Source of the DNA: Bradyrhizobium sp. CB1650
GTDB taxonomy: Bacteria > Pseudomonadota > Alphaproteobacteria > Rhizobiales > Xanthobacteraceae
Assembly: GCF_029761915.1 (NCBI RefSeq)
Contig: NZ_CP121695.1
Coordinates: forward strand, 496,001-560,000
Reading direction: 5' to 3'
Length of the DNA stretch: 64,000 bases
Under the pieces are notes generated by a model. That model did not search any database and was not told the origin of the DNA. It worked only from the letters and a program-made list of their open reading frames with translations. This document shows positions 52,201-60,916 of the stretch, piece after piece. The stretch's first letter is position 1; each line of letters starts with the position of its first letter. The translations under genes and the position numbers were made by a program.

Positions 52201-53158
52201 CGGTCCGGGAGATGATCGGCGTGCAGCGATGCTGATAGGCCGCGATCAGTGCCCGCAGCTCCTCCGGATCAAGCCGGGCTGCGAGCGAGCTTGCGCCAGC
52301 AAGGTCGCAAACCAGAACGGTGACTTGTCGGCGTTCCGGTGCTCGCGGCGTTGCCGGCGGTTCAATTTCGATATCACCGAGAGGGTTCGCAGCAGCATCA
52401 GTGCATGAGGTCGTGCCCTGCCGTTGGTTCCACTCACGGAGAATTTCGCGGCGCAAAGCTTTGGTCGTGGCGTCCGGTTCGATCGCCAGCTCCTTTGCGA
52501 GCAGATCGGCGCAGGTGCGATATTGGCGAAGCGCCGCGCCATGCCGCCCCTGTCGGCAATAGAGCTCCATCAGCGTGCGATGGACGCGCTCCTGCAAGGG
52601 GTCGGCCGCGAGCAGCCGAGCCGCGATGCGAATGCCGCCCTCGACTGCACCGTTGGACAAATGATGGTCCAGCAGCTTGGTCATAGCTCCGAGCGCCATT
52701 TCGCGGAATCGCTCACGTTCCACCGTCACCCAGCTCTCGAACTCGGGTGCGGCGACCTCGAAGCCGTCGAGAAGTTCGCCGCCATAGAGTGCGATGGCCC
52801 GCTCGAGACTCTCGGTTTCTTCTTGCGCAGCCAGATGTCCGAAGACGATGGCATCGGTGGTCAACGCCGTCGGCTGAAGGCTGATTGTGTCGTCGTGAGC
52901 AATCAAGGCGCGTGAGTCGACGTGCGACAGGGCCTTGCGCACCAGGCTTAGCGCCTGCCGCAGGCTGTCGCGGGCCTGCACCTCGGGGCGATTGCCCCAG
53001 AGCAGGGCCGCAAGCTTCGGGCGCGCGTGAGCCCGACCCGGGTGAAGCGCCAGATAAGCCAGGAGCGCCCCGGCCTTTTTGGTCGACAGCGGGATTGGCT
53101 CTCCGGGATCCGTCTGAAGCCGGAGACCACCGAGCAGTGCGAGATTGACCTTCGCCAT
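49226..53158 (-). CDS. SARP/BTAD regulator fused to degenerate cyclase, ATPase and TPR-like repeats
   Basis: 1310 residues. Order: winged helix of OmpR type (about 1-95), BTAD domain (about 95-245), class III cyclase-like domain (about 275-445), AAA/NACHT-like ATPase (Walker A LLSGEPGIGKSRL; Walker B PVLVVFEDVHWIDP) and C-terminal TPR-type helical repeats (about 880-1300). In the cyclase domain the first metal Asp is kept (VLVCDLAGASS), but GDG reads GTE (VSGTEMLAYFG) and the NxxxR pair reads QLAGS, so cAMP synthesis is unlikely. It probably works as a STAND-type signal-sensing transcription factor. It lies next to the IS-rich segment. Confidence 0.88.
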   Translation of the reverse strand: MAKVNLALLGGLRLQTDPGEPIPLSTKKAGALLAYLALHPGRAHARPKLAALLWGNRPEVQARDSLRQALSLVRKALSHVDSRALIAHDDTISLQPTALTTDAIVFGHLAAQEETESLERAIALYGGELLDGFEVAAPEFESWVTVERERFREMALGAMTKLLDHHLSNGAVEGGIRIAARLLAADPLQERVHRTLMELYCRQGRHGAALRQYRTCADLLAKELAIEPDATTKALRREILREWNQRQGTTSCTDAAANPLGDIEIEPPATPRAPERRQVTVLVCDLAGASSLAARLDPEELRALIAAYQHRCTPIISRTGGAMGKVSGTEMLAYFGHPQANEHDVERAVRAGLALVEAVSRLDFGSAGPLELRVGVATGPVVVGGFLGNGGDQQGIIGEAAQLAGSMERVAAPNTVVIAASTRQLVGNLFDCDDLGPMVLNGFSEPVPAWRVQGPSGVHSRFEALRAPTTPLIGRDEELELLLRRWRQAAKGDGRVVLLSGEPGIGKSRLTIELQERLQAEPHERLRNFCSPHHQDSELYPIITQLQRAAEFRRGDTDEQRLDKLVAMLARATDDLSEAAPLIANLLSVPTGNRYRPLDLTPLKQKEKTLRALLAQLEGLAAREPVLVVFEDVHWIDPTSLELLDLTVDRAPSLPVLLIITFRPEFAPPWIGRPQVTLLTLNRLPTTQRAEMITGITGGRELPQEIADQIIDHTDGVPLFIEELTKSVVESGIVVDAGDRYGVTGPVAPLSIPSTLQASLLARLDRLPATREVVQIGAALGRSFAHEMMSAVAQRRQQEVNDALAQLVSAELIFRRGVAPDAEYTFKHALVQDAAHGTLSRSQRQQLHNRISEVLERQFTEIVETQPDVLARHCAEAGLVDKAVRYRLKAGQQAIARGAGTEAVVQLQKGLELLSTLRNDLERGRQELPLQVALGLTLSASKGYAAPGTGRAYARARELCTQLGDAATLTSVLHGQGSFHTTRGEYIAARECAENLLRLSGKQDDSRAMLAGHLIMGLSLHFLGEFASSRHRQERVLAIYDSETYRPPPGVTTDSKVSALSFLALNLFMLGHQDQALSRAEQAVLWGRTLHHSHSLAYALWHAAALHLFRCDEKAAFDALEEATAIATQQGFSYWLAHCTMLRGHVLVTRGEATKGLALARKGCEDLKATGALIFETWDLSLLANCCEHAGRPDEAFDLLTRALDIAETRNERFVEAELHRRKGEWLLAHRRSELAEAGLCFQRALAVAQKQNAKFYQLRAATSLARLWLAQSKRDKARDLLAPIYNWFTEGLDTPVLREARKTLEELAT

Positions 53159-53415
53159 ATCGGCCGCCCTTGAGCTGAAGGGGCAAGAAACGCGGCCCGG
53201 TCGTGGATTTTACGAATTTATCACGCTCGGAACCACAGGTCGATTGCGACACAGCAATAGGGTTTTTCTGGAAGGCGGCATCCTCGCTTGACCGGTCTCA
53301 CGCTCAGCCAGATGGAGAGGGCAAGTGAAGCGGCTCTTCCGGCGCCGGTGAATTGAATTAACGACATCCCGAAGCGGCGCAGTTCGAGTATCTCTATTTC
53401 AAGCAGGAGATGGCG

Positions 53416-53703
53416 ATGAAGAAGATGTTTTTGATCGCCGCCATCCCGGCGGTGACGGTAATCGGCTCTGGTGCAGACGCTGCAGAGCTTCCAACTTTTG
53501 AACTGACGGGCTTTCCGATCACGCCGCACCAGGTTGCGGTGGTGGGCGGGACAGGTGTTCAGGAGCAAGCGCCCGTTCCAGCGCTTACGTTCGGCGGCAT
53601 GCCCGCCTCTCCGCATCAGATCGCCGTCTTGACGCCGAGGCCCAGCGTGACGGCTAAGGCGGCGGCCATGAAGCCGACGACTGTTGGTCTCGCGGCTGAA
53701 TGA
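53416..53703 (+). CDS. Small secreted protein with duplicated PHQ(V/I)AV motif
   Basis: 95 residues from the ATG at 53416, with AGGAG at proper spacing; an ATG two codons earlier touches the AGGAG. Signal peptide (KKMFLIAAIPAVTVIGSGADA). The mature peptide contains two related units: FELTGFPITPHQVAVVG and LTFGGMPASPHQIAVLT. I believe similar PASPHQIAVL peptides occur in other bradyrhizobia; their role is unknown to me. Followed 8 bases later by a second small secreted-type gene. Confidence 0.65.
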   Translation: MKKMFLIAAIPAVTVIGSGADAAELPTFELTGFPITPHQVAVVGGTGVQEQAPVPALTFGGMPASPHQIAVLTPRPSVTAKAAAMKPTTVGLAAE

Positions 53704-53711
53704 TAGGCGAG

Positions 53712-53971
53712 ATGGGGGCGGGGGGGGGCTGACAGCATTGGTGCTCATTTGCTCGGCTGCGGCCGCGGCCGATCCTGGCGACTGCACGCGCAGCAACGCA
53801 AACACGGTGGTGCGCGTGCCGGCCGAGTTCGGAAATCCGGCGACCTGCTTCATGCAGGCGCAGGCCTATATCGCGGGGAGCTCGATTGGACGGGAGCTCG
53901 AGGCCAACGAGCGGGTCAGGATTATCTGCGTGCCACGTGAAAGCATCATCGCTTCCACGCCGGGTCAATGA
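53712..53971 (+). pseudogene. Small secreted protein broken at a G9 tract
   Basis: An ATG at 53712 is followed after two codons by nine G (53720-53728). In the given sequence the frame stops at the TGA at 53730. With one more G it would read through a signal peptide (LTALVLICSAAAAADPGDC) and a 60-residue mature part (TVVRVPAEFGNPATCFMQAQ...) to 53971. Either a sequencing error, a fixed mutation, or phase variation. No SD-preceded alternative start is evident. Confidence 0.55.
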
Positions 53972-54109
53972 CCAAGAAGTCGCTCTGGCCGCGAGGTCAT
54001 GCGCGTCGCATCAACACGATCCGCCATCCTGGCGCGTCGCCTGGTGGGTGTGCGCAAGCAACAGCCTATCCGCTCTTGAAGTCGTCAGCGCGACATCAAA
54101 AGTCATAAA

Positions 54110-54538
54110 TTACTGATTTTGCTCGAGTGATTGCAAGAAGAGAAGCAGTCTCGCTCTGGTGTCGGCCGATGGAAGTCCCCCATACGGCTTCATGCCATTG
54201 CCGGGCACTGCCTCATCCGGGTTCGCGATGAAGCGATCAAGCGCTTTCTCGTCCCAAACAAATCCCGCACCCTTGATGGCGCTGGAATAGCCGAAGTTTG
54301 CTACCGCGCCAGCTTTCCTTCCGACAATGTTGTGTAGGTGAGGCCCAAGTCGATTGTCACCATTCTTGGTCGAGTGACAGGTTCGGCAAACACTGTTGAA
54401 CACCTGCTCCCCCAATTCGACGTCCAGGCGGCGGATCGAGTCCTGACACATGGCAGAAGGCGGTAAAAGGATGGCCGCGGTACCGACCAGCGATGCCCGC
54501 CAGCGACGTCGAACCCTGTGCTTCACCCCTGCGACCAT
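54110..54538 (-). CDS. Secreted class I c-type cytochrome
   Basis: 142 residues from the ATG at 54538 (a TTG at 54553 is also possible). Signal sequence SLVGTAAILLPPSAMCQD. Heme-binding CRTCH within VFNSVCRTCHSTKNGDN, then the cytochrome c2-type LGPHLHNIVGRKAG, and the axial Met in GNGMKPYGGLPSADTRA. A single heme, periplasmic electron carrier. The partner oxidoreductase is not adjacent. Confidence 0.87.
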   Translation of the reverse strand: MVAGVKHRVRRRWRASLVGTAAILLPPSAMCQDSIRRLDVELGEQVFNSVCRTCHSTKNGDNRLGPHLHNIVGRKAGAVANFGYSSAIKGAGFVWDEKALDRFIANPDEAVPGNGMKPYGGLPSADTRARLLLFLQSLEQNQ

Positions 54539-54698
54539 CAGCCAACTACTCAATCACCTAGCCTGTCCGCAGGCTTGGCCCACTTCGTCCAGATATCTTC
54601 CTTACCTGCGCATCTTCCTCCGACGGATCAGGGCAATTTACGCCTTCCAACGTCAGAGCCAAAGCCGACTGTGTCTTACTTGGGTCGAATAGTCATCG

Positions 54699-56216
54699 TC
54701 GGCTTTTGGCCGATTCCGTTGAAAAAGCCCGGCAGTAATTGATTGTAATGCCGCGTGCACTGCCTTTTGCCGGATCTATGCGGGCCTCAGGGTGGGCATC
54801 GGGATCAGCTTGGCCATCTTCCGGAGGTTCTGGGCGATGGCTGCGAGGATGAACTCGTCACGCGCGCCGTTTGGGCCTCGTAGACGTAGACGGTCGAGCT
54901 TGAGAATGCGCTTGAGATGCGCAAATAGCATCTCGATCTTTTTGCGAAGCCGCCGCGATACCAGCCCCTCCCAAGATCGCGCGATCTCGCGCGCCATGTC
55001 ACGAGCGCCTTCATAGATCGATCGCGGCACGTATCGAGCCGGCTCCTTTGGACAGCACCGGGGCTTTAGACGGCAAGCTTGGCAATCATACTTGCTCGCC
55101 CGGTAGCGTAGTGTCCCACCATCGATCAATGAGCCGGTCGTCGTCAGCAACTTGCCGCCGGGGCAGACGTAGACATCGCTGGCATGGTCGTAGGTGAAGT
55201 CGTCGCGTGAGAAGGTACCATCCTGGCGCCCTGACTTGTCGAACACCGTCACATGCGGCTCGATGCCATGCTCATAGACCAGCCAGCCGAGCATCTCAGC
55301 CGAGCCGTAAGCGCTGTCGCCCATGAGCCTGGCCGGATAGATGTCGAAGCGCTCCATCGAACGTTCGATCATGCGTTTGGCGGCGAGGACCTCGGCCTGT
55401 CGGATCGCCGTGGTTGCTTCAACATCAACGATGATCGCGTTCTCAACGTCGATCAGGTAGTTCGTCGAGTAGGCAAAGAACGCTTGGCCGCCGTGCGCCC
55501 CCGTCCAGCGCGCCGCCGGGTCGGAGGGCGACACGAACTTCGGGGTGACCTCGGTCGCAGCTCCAAAGGCGGCATCGTCGAGGACGGCCAGATACTCATC
55601 GATCGCGCGGCCAGCGGCTTCCGGCGGAAGTCCCTTGTCGCCTTCGATCCCCTTCTGCCGATTGGCATCGGCCTTGATCAGGCTCGCATCGACCGCGAAT
55701 CCTTCACCACCGACCAATCGCTCTTCAATGCAGCGGCGCAAGACGCTCTCGAACACGCGACGGAAGAGATCGCTCTGCCGGAAGCGGCCATGCCTGTTCT
55801 TGGAGAACGTCGAGTGATCCGGCACTGCCCCATCCAGACCGAGCCGGCAGAACCACCGGTAGGCCAAATTGAGATGGACCTCATCGCACAGCCGCCGCTC
55901 CGATCGGATGCCCAAGCAGTACCCGATCAGGAGCATCCGGATCATCAGCTCCGGATCGATCGAAGGCCGACCAATGCTACTATAGAACGGCGCCAGGTCC
56001 CGCCTGATCTCTTGAAGGTCAACAAACCTATCGATCGACCGAAGCAGGTGGTCGGCGGGGATATGCTTCTCGAGCGAGAACTCATAGAACAACGCAACCT
56101 GTTCGACTTGCCGATGCCCCATCATGATCTTCAGTCCTGCCAATTAGACAGACTGAATCACTGCTACCCTTGAGTCGCAACTGCCGCCTTTTTCAACAGA
56201 ATCGGCCCGGAGCCGA
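54699..56216 (-). mobile_element. IS1182-type insertion sequence (second kind)
   Basis: About 1518 bp. Inverted ends share TCGGCT-N3-GGCCGATTC(C/T)GTTGAAAAAG. A 5-bp direct repeat CATCG flanks them (54694-54698 and 56217-56221), supporting the limits. Distinct from the IS1182 copies at 41.7 and 44.8 kb. Confidence 0.7.
54776..56125 (-). CDS. IS1182-family transposase (intact)
   Basis: 449 residues from the ATG at 56125 (MMGHRQVEQVALFYEFSLEKH), with AGGACTGAAG upstream. N-terminal DUF772 (PSIDPELMIRMLLIGYCLGIRSERRLCDEV), catalytic DDE-type segments (GFAVDASLIKAD; LMGDSAYGSAEML; RLRKKIEMLFAHLKRILKL) and Cys cluster (YDCQACRLKPRCCPKE). Complete, so it may be mobile. Confidence 0.92.
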   Translation of the reverse strand: MMGHRQVEQVALFYEFSLEKHIPADHLLRSIDRFVDLQEIRRDLAPFYSSIGRPSIDPELMIRMLLIGYCLGIRSERRLCDEVHLNLAYRWFCRLGLDGAVPDHSTFSKNRHGRFRQSDLFRRVFESVLRRCIEERLVGGEGFAVDASLIKADANRQKGIEGDKGLPPEAAGRAIDEYLAVLDDAAFGAATEVTPKFVSPSDPAARWTGAHGGQAFFAYSTNYLIDVENAIIVDVEATTAIRQAEVLAAKRMIERSMERFDIYPARLMGDSAYGSAEMLGWLVYEHGIEPHVTVFDKSGRQDGTFSRDDFTYDHASDVYVCPGGKLLTTTGSLIDGGTLRYRASKYDCQACRLKPRCCPKEPARYVPRSIYEGARDMAREIARSWEGLVSRRLRKKIEMLFAHLKRILKLDRLRLRGPNGARDEFILAAIAQNLRKMAKLIPMPTLRPA

Positions 56217-56318
56217 CATCGGCCTGGCCATTTGGCAAGGGGTAATTCTGGCTATGCCCGCCCTTCCAGAATTGTGGCCTGACCCTATAAGATGCGCCTC
56301 CTGACCCCCAGGGTAAGA

Positions 56319-57737
56319 ATGGCGCGGCCGTCAAAAACGAGAGGCAAGAGGAGCGCGGCGAAAACCCGCAAGGCGAACTCTACGGGCGACCACAAAAAGC
56401 CCATTAAAAATAAGCGCCGCATTTCTCCGATCTCCGATGTGACCAAAGAGTTGCAGGAGGCCCGCGAGCAGCAAGCGGCTACGGCCGAGATATTCAAGGT
56501 CATCGCCAGTTCGCCTGGCGAGCTTGGGCCGGTGTTCGAGGCCATGCTGAAAAATGCCGTGCGCATCTGCAGCGCCAGTTTTGGGACGCTGCTCCTATAC
56601 GAAGGCGACAGGTTGCGGCGGGTAGCGCGAATGGCCGCGCAAAACGTGCCGCAATCGTATGCGCCCGACCAGGAAACGCCGCCACACTTCATCGCGCCGT
56701 TTGATGGGGCGCCTTCGCTGGGGCGCCTCGTCGAGACCAAGGCGCTGGTTCACATTGCCGATATTGCCACCGAGCATCCCGACGATCTGATCTACAAGGT
56801 CGCCGCGGCCCGCACCGTTCTGATTGTGCCGATGCTCAAAGAGAGCAAGCTTGTCGGCGCCTTTGCCGTCTACCGCAAGGAGGTGCAAGAATTCAGCGAC
56901 AAGCAGGTCGAGTTGCTGGAAAATTTTGCGGCACAAGCCGTGATCGCCATCGAGAACACGCGGCTGCTCAAGGAACTGCGGGAGCGCACAGATCAAGTAG
57001 CCGAACTTAATCGGGGCCTCGAAGCGCGGGTCGCCGAGCAAGTCGAGGAATTGGGCCGCATCGGACGTCTGAAGCGCTTCCTCGCTCCACAACTGGCCGA
57101 ACTGATCGTCTCGCAGGGAAACGAGAAGATCCTCGAAAGTCACCGCCGCGAGATCGTGGTCGTGTTCTGCGATTTGCGCGGCTATACCGCCTTCACCGAG
57201 ACCGCCGAGCCAGAGGAGGTGTTGAATTTCCTGCGCGAGTATCACGGCGCGCTCGGGCCGCTCGTCAGCCAGTTCGAGGGGACGCTCGACCAGTTCTCCG
57301 GCGACGGGATCATGGTGTTCTTCAACGACCCCGTACCGATCCCCGACCCGGCTCTGCGCGCGGTCGATATGGCCGTCGCGATGCGCGAGGCTGCGTCGTC
57401 GCTGACCGCGGCCTGGCGCGAGCGAGGCCGTGAGTTGGGATTTGGCGCCGGCATCGCCCAGGGTTACGCGACCTTGGGCCAGATCGGATTTTCCGAGCGC
57501 TTCGGATATACTGCGATTGGCACCGTGTGCAATGTGGCGGCACGGCTGTGCGGCGAGGCTAAGGACGGCCAAATTCTGCTCAGCCAGCGCGTCAACGTGG
57601 CTCTCAAAGGAAGCGTAGCGACTGAACATCTTGGCGCACTTTCGTTGAAGGGTCTCACCCAGCCGATCGTGACCTACAACGTGCCGCTCACGGCTAGCCA
57701 ACCGGCGCTCCGTGTTATCGATGGGGGTAATCATTGA
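56319..57737 (+). CDS. GAF domain-class III adenylate/guanylate cyclase
   Basis: 472 residues from the ATG at 56319; the frame extends to 56292. Basic N-terminal tail, GAF sensor (about 60-210; [20 protein letters not shown] ... [19 protein letters not shown]), coiled coil (about 210-255) and cyclase domain (about 270-450). Both metal Asp residues are present ([24 protein letters not shown]) and the Asn/Arg transition-state pair ([11 protein letters not shown]), so it should be active, making cAMP most likely. Soluble. Its 5' end lies only about 100 bases from the IS1182-type element. Confidence 0.88.
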   Translation: MARPSKTRGKRSAAKTRKANSTGDHKKPIKNKRRISPISDVTKELQEAREQQAATAEIFKVIASSPGELGPVFEAMLKNAVRICSASFGTLLLYEGDRLRRVARMAAQNVPQSYAPDQETPPHFIAPFDGAPSLGRLVETKALVHIADIATEHPDDLIYKVAAARTVLIVPMLKESKLVGAFAVYRKEVQEFSDKQVELLENFAAQAVIAIENTRLLKELRERTDQVAELNRGLEARVAEQVEELGRIGRLKRFLAPQLAELIVSQGNEKILESHRREIVVVFCDLRGYTAFTETAEPEEVLNFLREYHGALGPLVSQFEGTLDQFSGDGIMVFFNDPVPIPDPALRAVDMAVAMREAASSLTAAWRERGRELGFGAGIAQGYATLGQIGFSERFGYTAIGTVCNVAARLCGEAKDGQILLSQRVNVALKGSVATEHLGALSLKGLTQPIVTYNVPLTASQPALRVIDGGNH

Positions 57738-57860
57738 ACGGCCAGTCAGCGCGGGAGTCCGGCCTTGGCCCAAGCCAGACGAGCTGAAGGGACAGCCCAA
57801 TGTCCGCTTCCTAACAGAATGCGGACACAGCTAATCGAAGCACGAGGACGAGTACACGCG

Positions 57861-60524
57861 CTAGGCCGCGGCGGCCTGCTCCAAGAGCAACTGCTTCAGC
57901 TTTGAGGCCGGTACGGCCGGGCTGAACAGCCAGCCTTGCATCTGGCTGCATCCGAGCTGTCGCAGCACTTCGCGCTGCGCCTCGGTCTCGACGCCTTCCG
58001 CGGTCGTCGCCATGTGGCGGGCCGCAGCCATGTGCACCACCGCCTGGACGATCGGCGAGGAATCCTCGGGCTCGCCGATGTCGCTGATGAAGCTGCGGTC
58101 GATCTTGATCTTGTCGAAGGGGAAGCGGTGCAGGTAGCTCAGCGACGAATAGCCGGTGCCGAAATCGTCGAGGGCGATGCGCACGCCGAGCTCGCGGAGC
58201 TGCTGCAGGATCGTCAACGCTTCCTCGTCATCGCGGATGAGAACGGTTTCGGTGATCTCGAGCTCGAGCCGTCCCGGTGCGAGCCCCGACTCCGCGAGCG
58301 CGGCTGCGACCTTCAGCGCCAGCATCTTGGATCGGAATTGCACCGGCGAGACGTTGACCGCGACGTGGATCTGGCCGGGCCAGGCGGCGGCCTCGGTGCA
58401 GGCCTGCTTCAGCACCCATTCGCCGATCTCGCCGATCAAGCCGGTGTCCTCGGCGACGGGAATGAACTCGGCCGGCGAGACCATGCCGCGCTCTGGATGG
58501 CGCCAGCGCAGCAGCGCTTCGCAGCCGGTCACCACATTGGCGGCGAGATCGACCAGCGGCTGGTAGTGCACCTCGAACTCGCCGCGGGCGAGCGCCTGCC
58601 TCAAGTCGAGCTCGAGCTGCCGGCGCTGCCTGGCCTTGGCGTCGTATTCCGGCACGAAGAAACGGAAGGTGCGGCGTCCCTCGGTTTTGGCCGCATACAT
58701 CGCGAGGTCGGCGCGCTTGAGCAGGTCGTCGAGATTGTCGCCGTGGTCGGGCGCGATCGCGATCCCGATGCTGGCGTCGGTCGGAATCTCCTGGCCCTTG
58801 CAGTCCACGGGCGTGCGCAGCGACTTCAGGATTCTCTCCGCCAGCGCGGTCAGCTCGGCCTGGTCGTTCGTGCCGGCCTTGATGACGGCAAATTCGTCGC
58901 CGCCGAGCCGCGCGACGAGGTCGTTGCCGCTGACGCAGGCGCGCAGGCGGCTCGCGACCTGGCGCAACAGCTCGTCGCCGACCTCGTGGCCGAGCGAGTC
59001 GTTGACGCCCTTGAACTCGTCGACGTCGATATAGAGGATCGCGAACGGCTTGCCCGCGGCCAGCTCCGCCACGCGGCGCTCCAGATGCCCGCGCATCAGC
59101 ACGCGGTTCGGCAGGTCGGTCAGCGCGTCGTAATGCGCCATATGCGCGATGCGCTCGTCGGCGCGGATACGCTCGGTGACGTCGTCATGGGTCGCGAGCC
59201 AGCCGCCGGCGGTGCCGGGTTGATTCTTGATCTCGATCAGGCGGCCGTCGGCGGTCTCCACGATGGCGCTCTGGGTGCGCCCGACATGGTTCAAAATGCC
59301 GTCGCAATAGGAATCGACGTCGCCGTGGAACGAGCCGGTGTCGTAGCGATGCTGGATCACGTCGCGGAAATAGGCGCCCGGCTTCACGATGTCGGTCGAC
59401 AGCCGGTACATCTCGATGTAGCGCCGGTTGCAGACGATGAGCCGCTCGTCCTGGTCGAACATCAACAGGCCCTGCGTCATGGTGTTCAACGCGGTATCCA
59501 ACCGCTGCTTCTCCACCGATAGCCGGTTCGTCATCTGGCGGAAGATCAGGTACAGCGTGAGCACGAGCAGCGCGATGGACAGCACGGCGACGGTGACGAA
59601 GAACTTGGTCTGCGTGCGCCAGCTAGCGAGCGTCGCGTCCAGTGACTTGGTCGCGACCACGACCAGCGGCTCGCCGGTCAACAGACGCGAGGCGACGATG
59701 CGGTCCTTGCCGTCGATCGGGCTTGCGAGCCGCGTCGTGACGAAGGTGCGCTCGAATACGGCCATTTGTTCGGGCGAACCCTTGCGGTAATTGTGCCCGA
59801 TCATGGCGTCGACATGCGGAATGCGCGCGAGCAACTGGCCGTTCTGGTGGTGCATCGCAATCGAGGATTCCTCGCCGAGTCCGGTCGAGGCGAAGAACGA
59901 TTCGAGCTGCTCCGGCGTGATCGCACGCGAGACCAGGCCGAGGAATTCGCCATGCGGGCCGGACACGCGCCGCGCGAACACGATCGCCGGCCCGTTGCCG
60001 AACCGTCCCGGCACCACCTCGACCTCCTCCTGCGAAGCCGGGTCGTTCTTGAGGCGATTGAAATAGCCGCGGTCGGCGATCGAGATGTCGGCAACCGGCC
60101 AGCGCTTCGACGAGTTGATCAGCGCGCCTCTGGCATCGAACACGTTGGCGCCGGCGACGTCGGACCAGCCGCTGGCCTTGCTGCGCAGCTCTTCATGCAT
60201 GGCGAGCGTACCCATCTCGCTGCGAAACACGTCCTCGGATTCGATGCCATGGCTTTCGAGCGTGGCGATGATGCTCTTTTGCAGCACCGCGAAATCCTCG
60301 AACTCGCGGTCGAAATGCCGGGCGAGCAGCCGCACCGCGCTCTCGAGGTTGTCGCGGCCGCTTTCGATCGCGTTCTGCCGGAACCGGTCGACGGTGAGCG
60401 CGGTCCCGATCGCGGTCGCGGCCATCAGCACGAAGCCGCCGACGATCAGCCACGTCAGCGGCGCCCCGCGCCATTGGCGGAACAGCGCGCGCATCCGCGC
60501 GGTCCATCGGATCGATGTGCCCAT
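57861..60524 (-). CDS. Cache-PAS-GGDEF-EAL c-di-GMP protein
   Basis: 887 residues from the ATG at 60524 with GGGAGGGG upstream. Membrane helix (LTWLIVGGFVLMAATAIGTAL), periplasmic Cache-type sensor (about 45-300), second helix (FFVTVAVLSIALLVLTLYLIF), PAS (LNTMTQGLLMFDQDERLIVCN), GGDEF with the intact motif RLGGDEFAV but no RxxD inhibitory site (SGND instead), and EAL with EALLRWRHP, ELEITET, DDFGTGYSSLSYL and AEGVE all intact. Both synthesis and hydrolysis of c-di-GMP are possible; the phosphodiesterase set is complete. Confidence 0.92.
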   Translation of the reverse strand: MGTSIRWTARMRALFRQWRGAPLTWLIVGGFVLMAATAIGTALTVDRFRQNAIESGRDNLESAVRLLARHFDREFEDFAVLQKSIIATLESHGIESEDVFRSEMGTLAMHEELRSKASGWSDVAGANVFDARGALINSSKRWPVADISIADRGYFNRLKNDPASQEEVEVVPGRFGNGPAIVFARRVSGPHGEFLGLVSRAITPEQLESFFASTGLGEESSIAMHHQNGQLLARIPHVDAMIGHNYRKGSPEQMAVFERTFVTTRLASPIDGKDRIVASRLLTGEPLVVVATKSLDATLASWRTQTKFFVTVAVLSIALLVLTLYLIFRQMTNRLSVEKQRLDTALNTMTQGLLMFDQDERLIVCNRRYIEMYRLSTDIVKPGAYFRDVIQHRYDTGSFHGDVDSYCDGILNHVGRTQSAIVETADGRLIEIKNQPGTAGGWLATHDDVTERIRADERIAHMAHYDALTDLPNRVLMRGHLERRVAELAAGKPFAILYIDVDEFKGVNDSLGHEVGDELLRQVASRLRACVSGNDLVARLGGDEFAVIKAGTNDQAELTALAERILKSLRTPVDCKGQEIPTDASIGIAIAPDHGDNLDDLLKRADLAMYAAKTEGRRTFRFFVPEYDAKARQRRQLELDLRQALARGEFEVHYQPLVDLAANVVTGCEALLRWRHPERGMVSPAEFIPVAEDTGLIGEIGEWVLKQACTEAAAWPGQIHVAVNVSPVQFRSKMLALKVAAALAESGLAPGRLELEITETVLIRDDEEALTILQQLRELGVRIALDDFGTGYSSLSYLHRFPFDKIKIDRSFISDIGEPEDSSPIVQAVVHMAAARHMATTAEGVETEAQREVLRQLGCSQMQGWLFSPAVPASKLKQLLLEQAAAA

Positions 60525-60650
60525 AAAGCCCCTCCCGTGGGATGCAAGATGCAGCAAAACCGACAAGACCCCGTTACCAGTGACGGTTAGGAAAATATGA
60601 ATCAGGGCGGAATCAGGGGGTGGTTCGGCGGCTGGAGGAATGACAGTCCG

Positions 60651-60680
60651 TAGTGTGGGTTACGCCTCGCCACCCCACCC
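60651..60680. repeat. Partial REP element
   Basis: GTGTGGGTTACGCC then CGCCACCCCACCC, related to the arms at 34635-34666 but shorter and imperfect. It lies in the divergent gap 60525-60916, which otherwise shows nothing recognisable. Confidence 0.4.
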
Positions 60681-60916
60681 AGCGGTCCTACTTTGCATGG
60701 GGTTGTTTTCGCGATTTTTGCGGGAGCGGGTCGTCGCGGGGATGCTTATCCATCTCGCCCGACTCAATGCGGCGTGACTTCGCTGATTTGACATTGCCGG
60801 CACGCTCCCGGTTGACGCGTGATCAGGCCGTCTCGAGGCGAAAAATCTTGCTGGCGCGCCCAAATCGGCGCAGGTTTACGCCGTGGCTGATTTGCGACCG
60901 AGGCTGGGTTGTGTCG

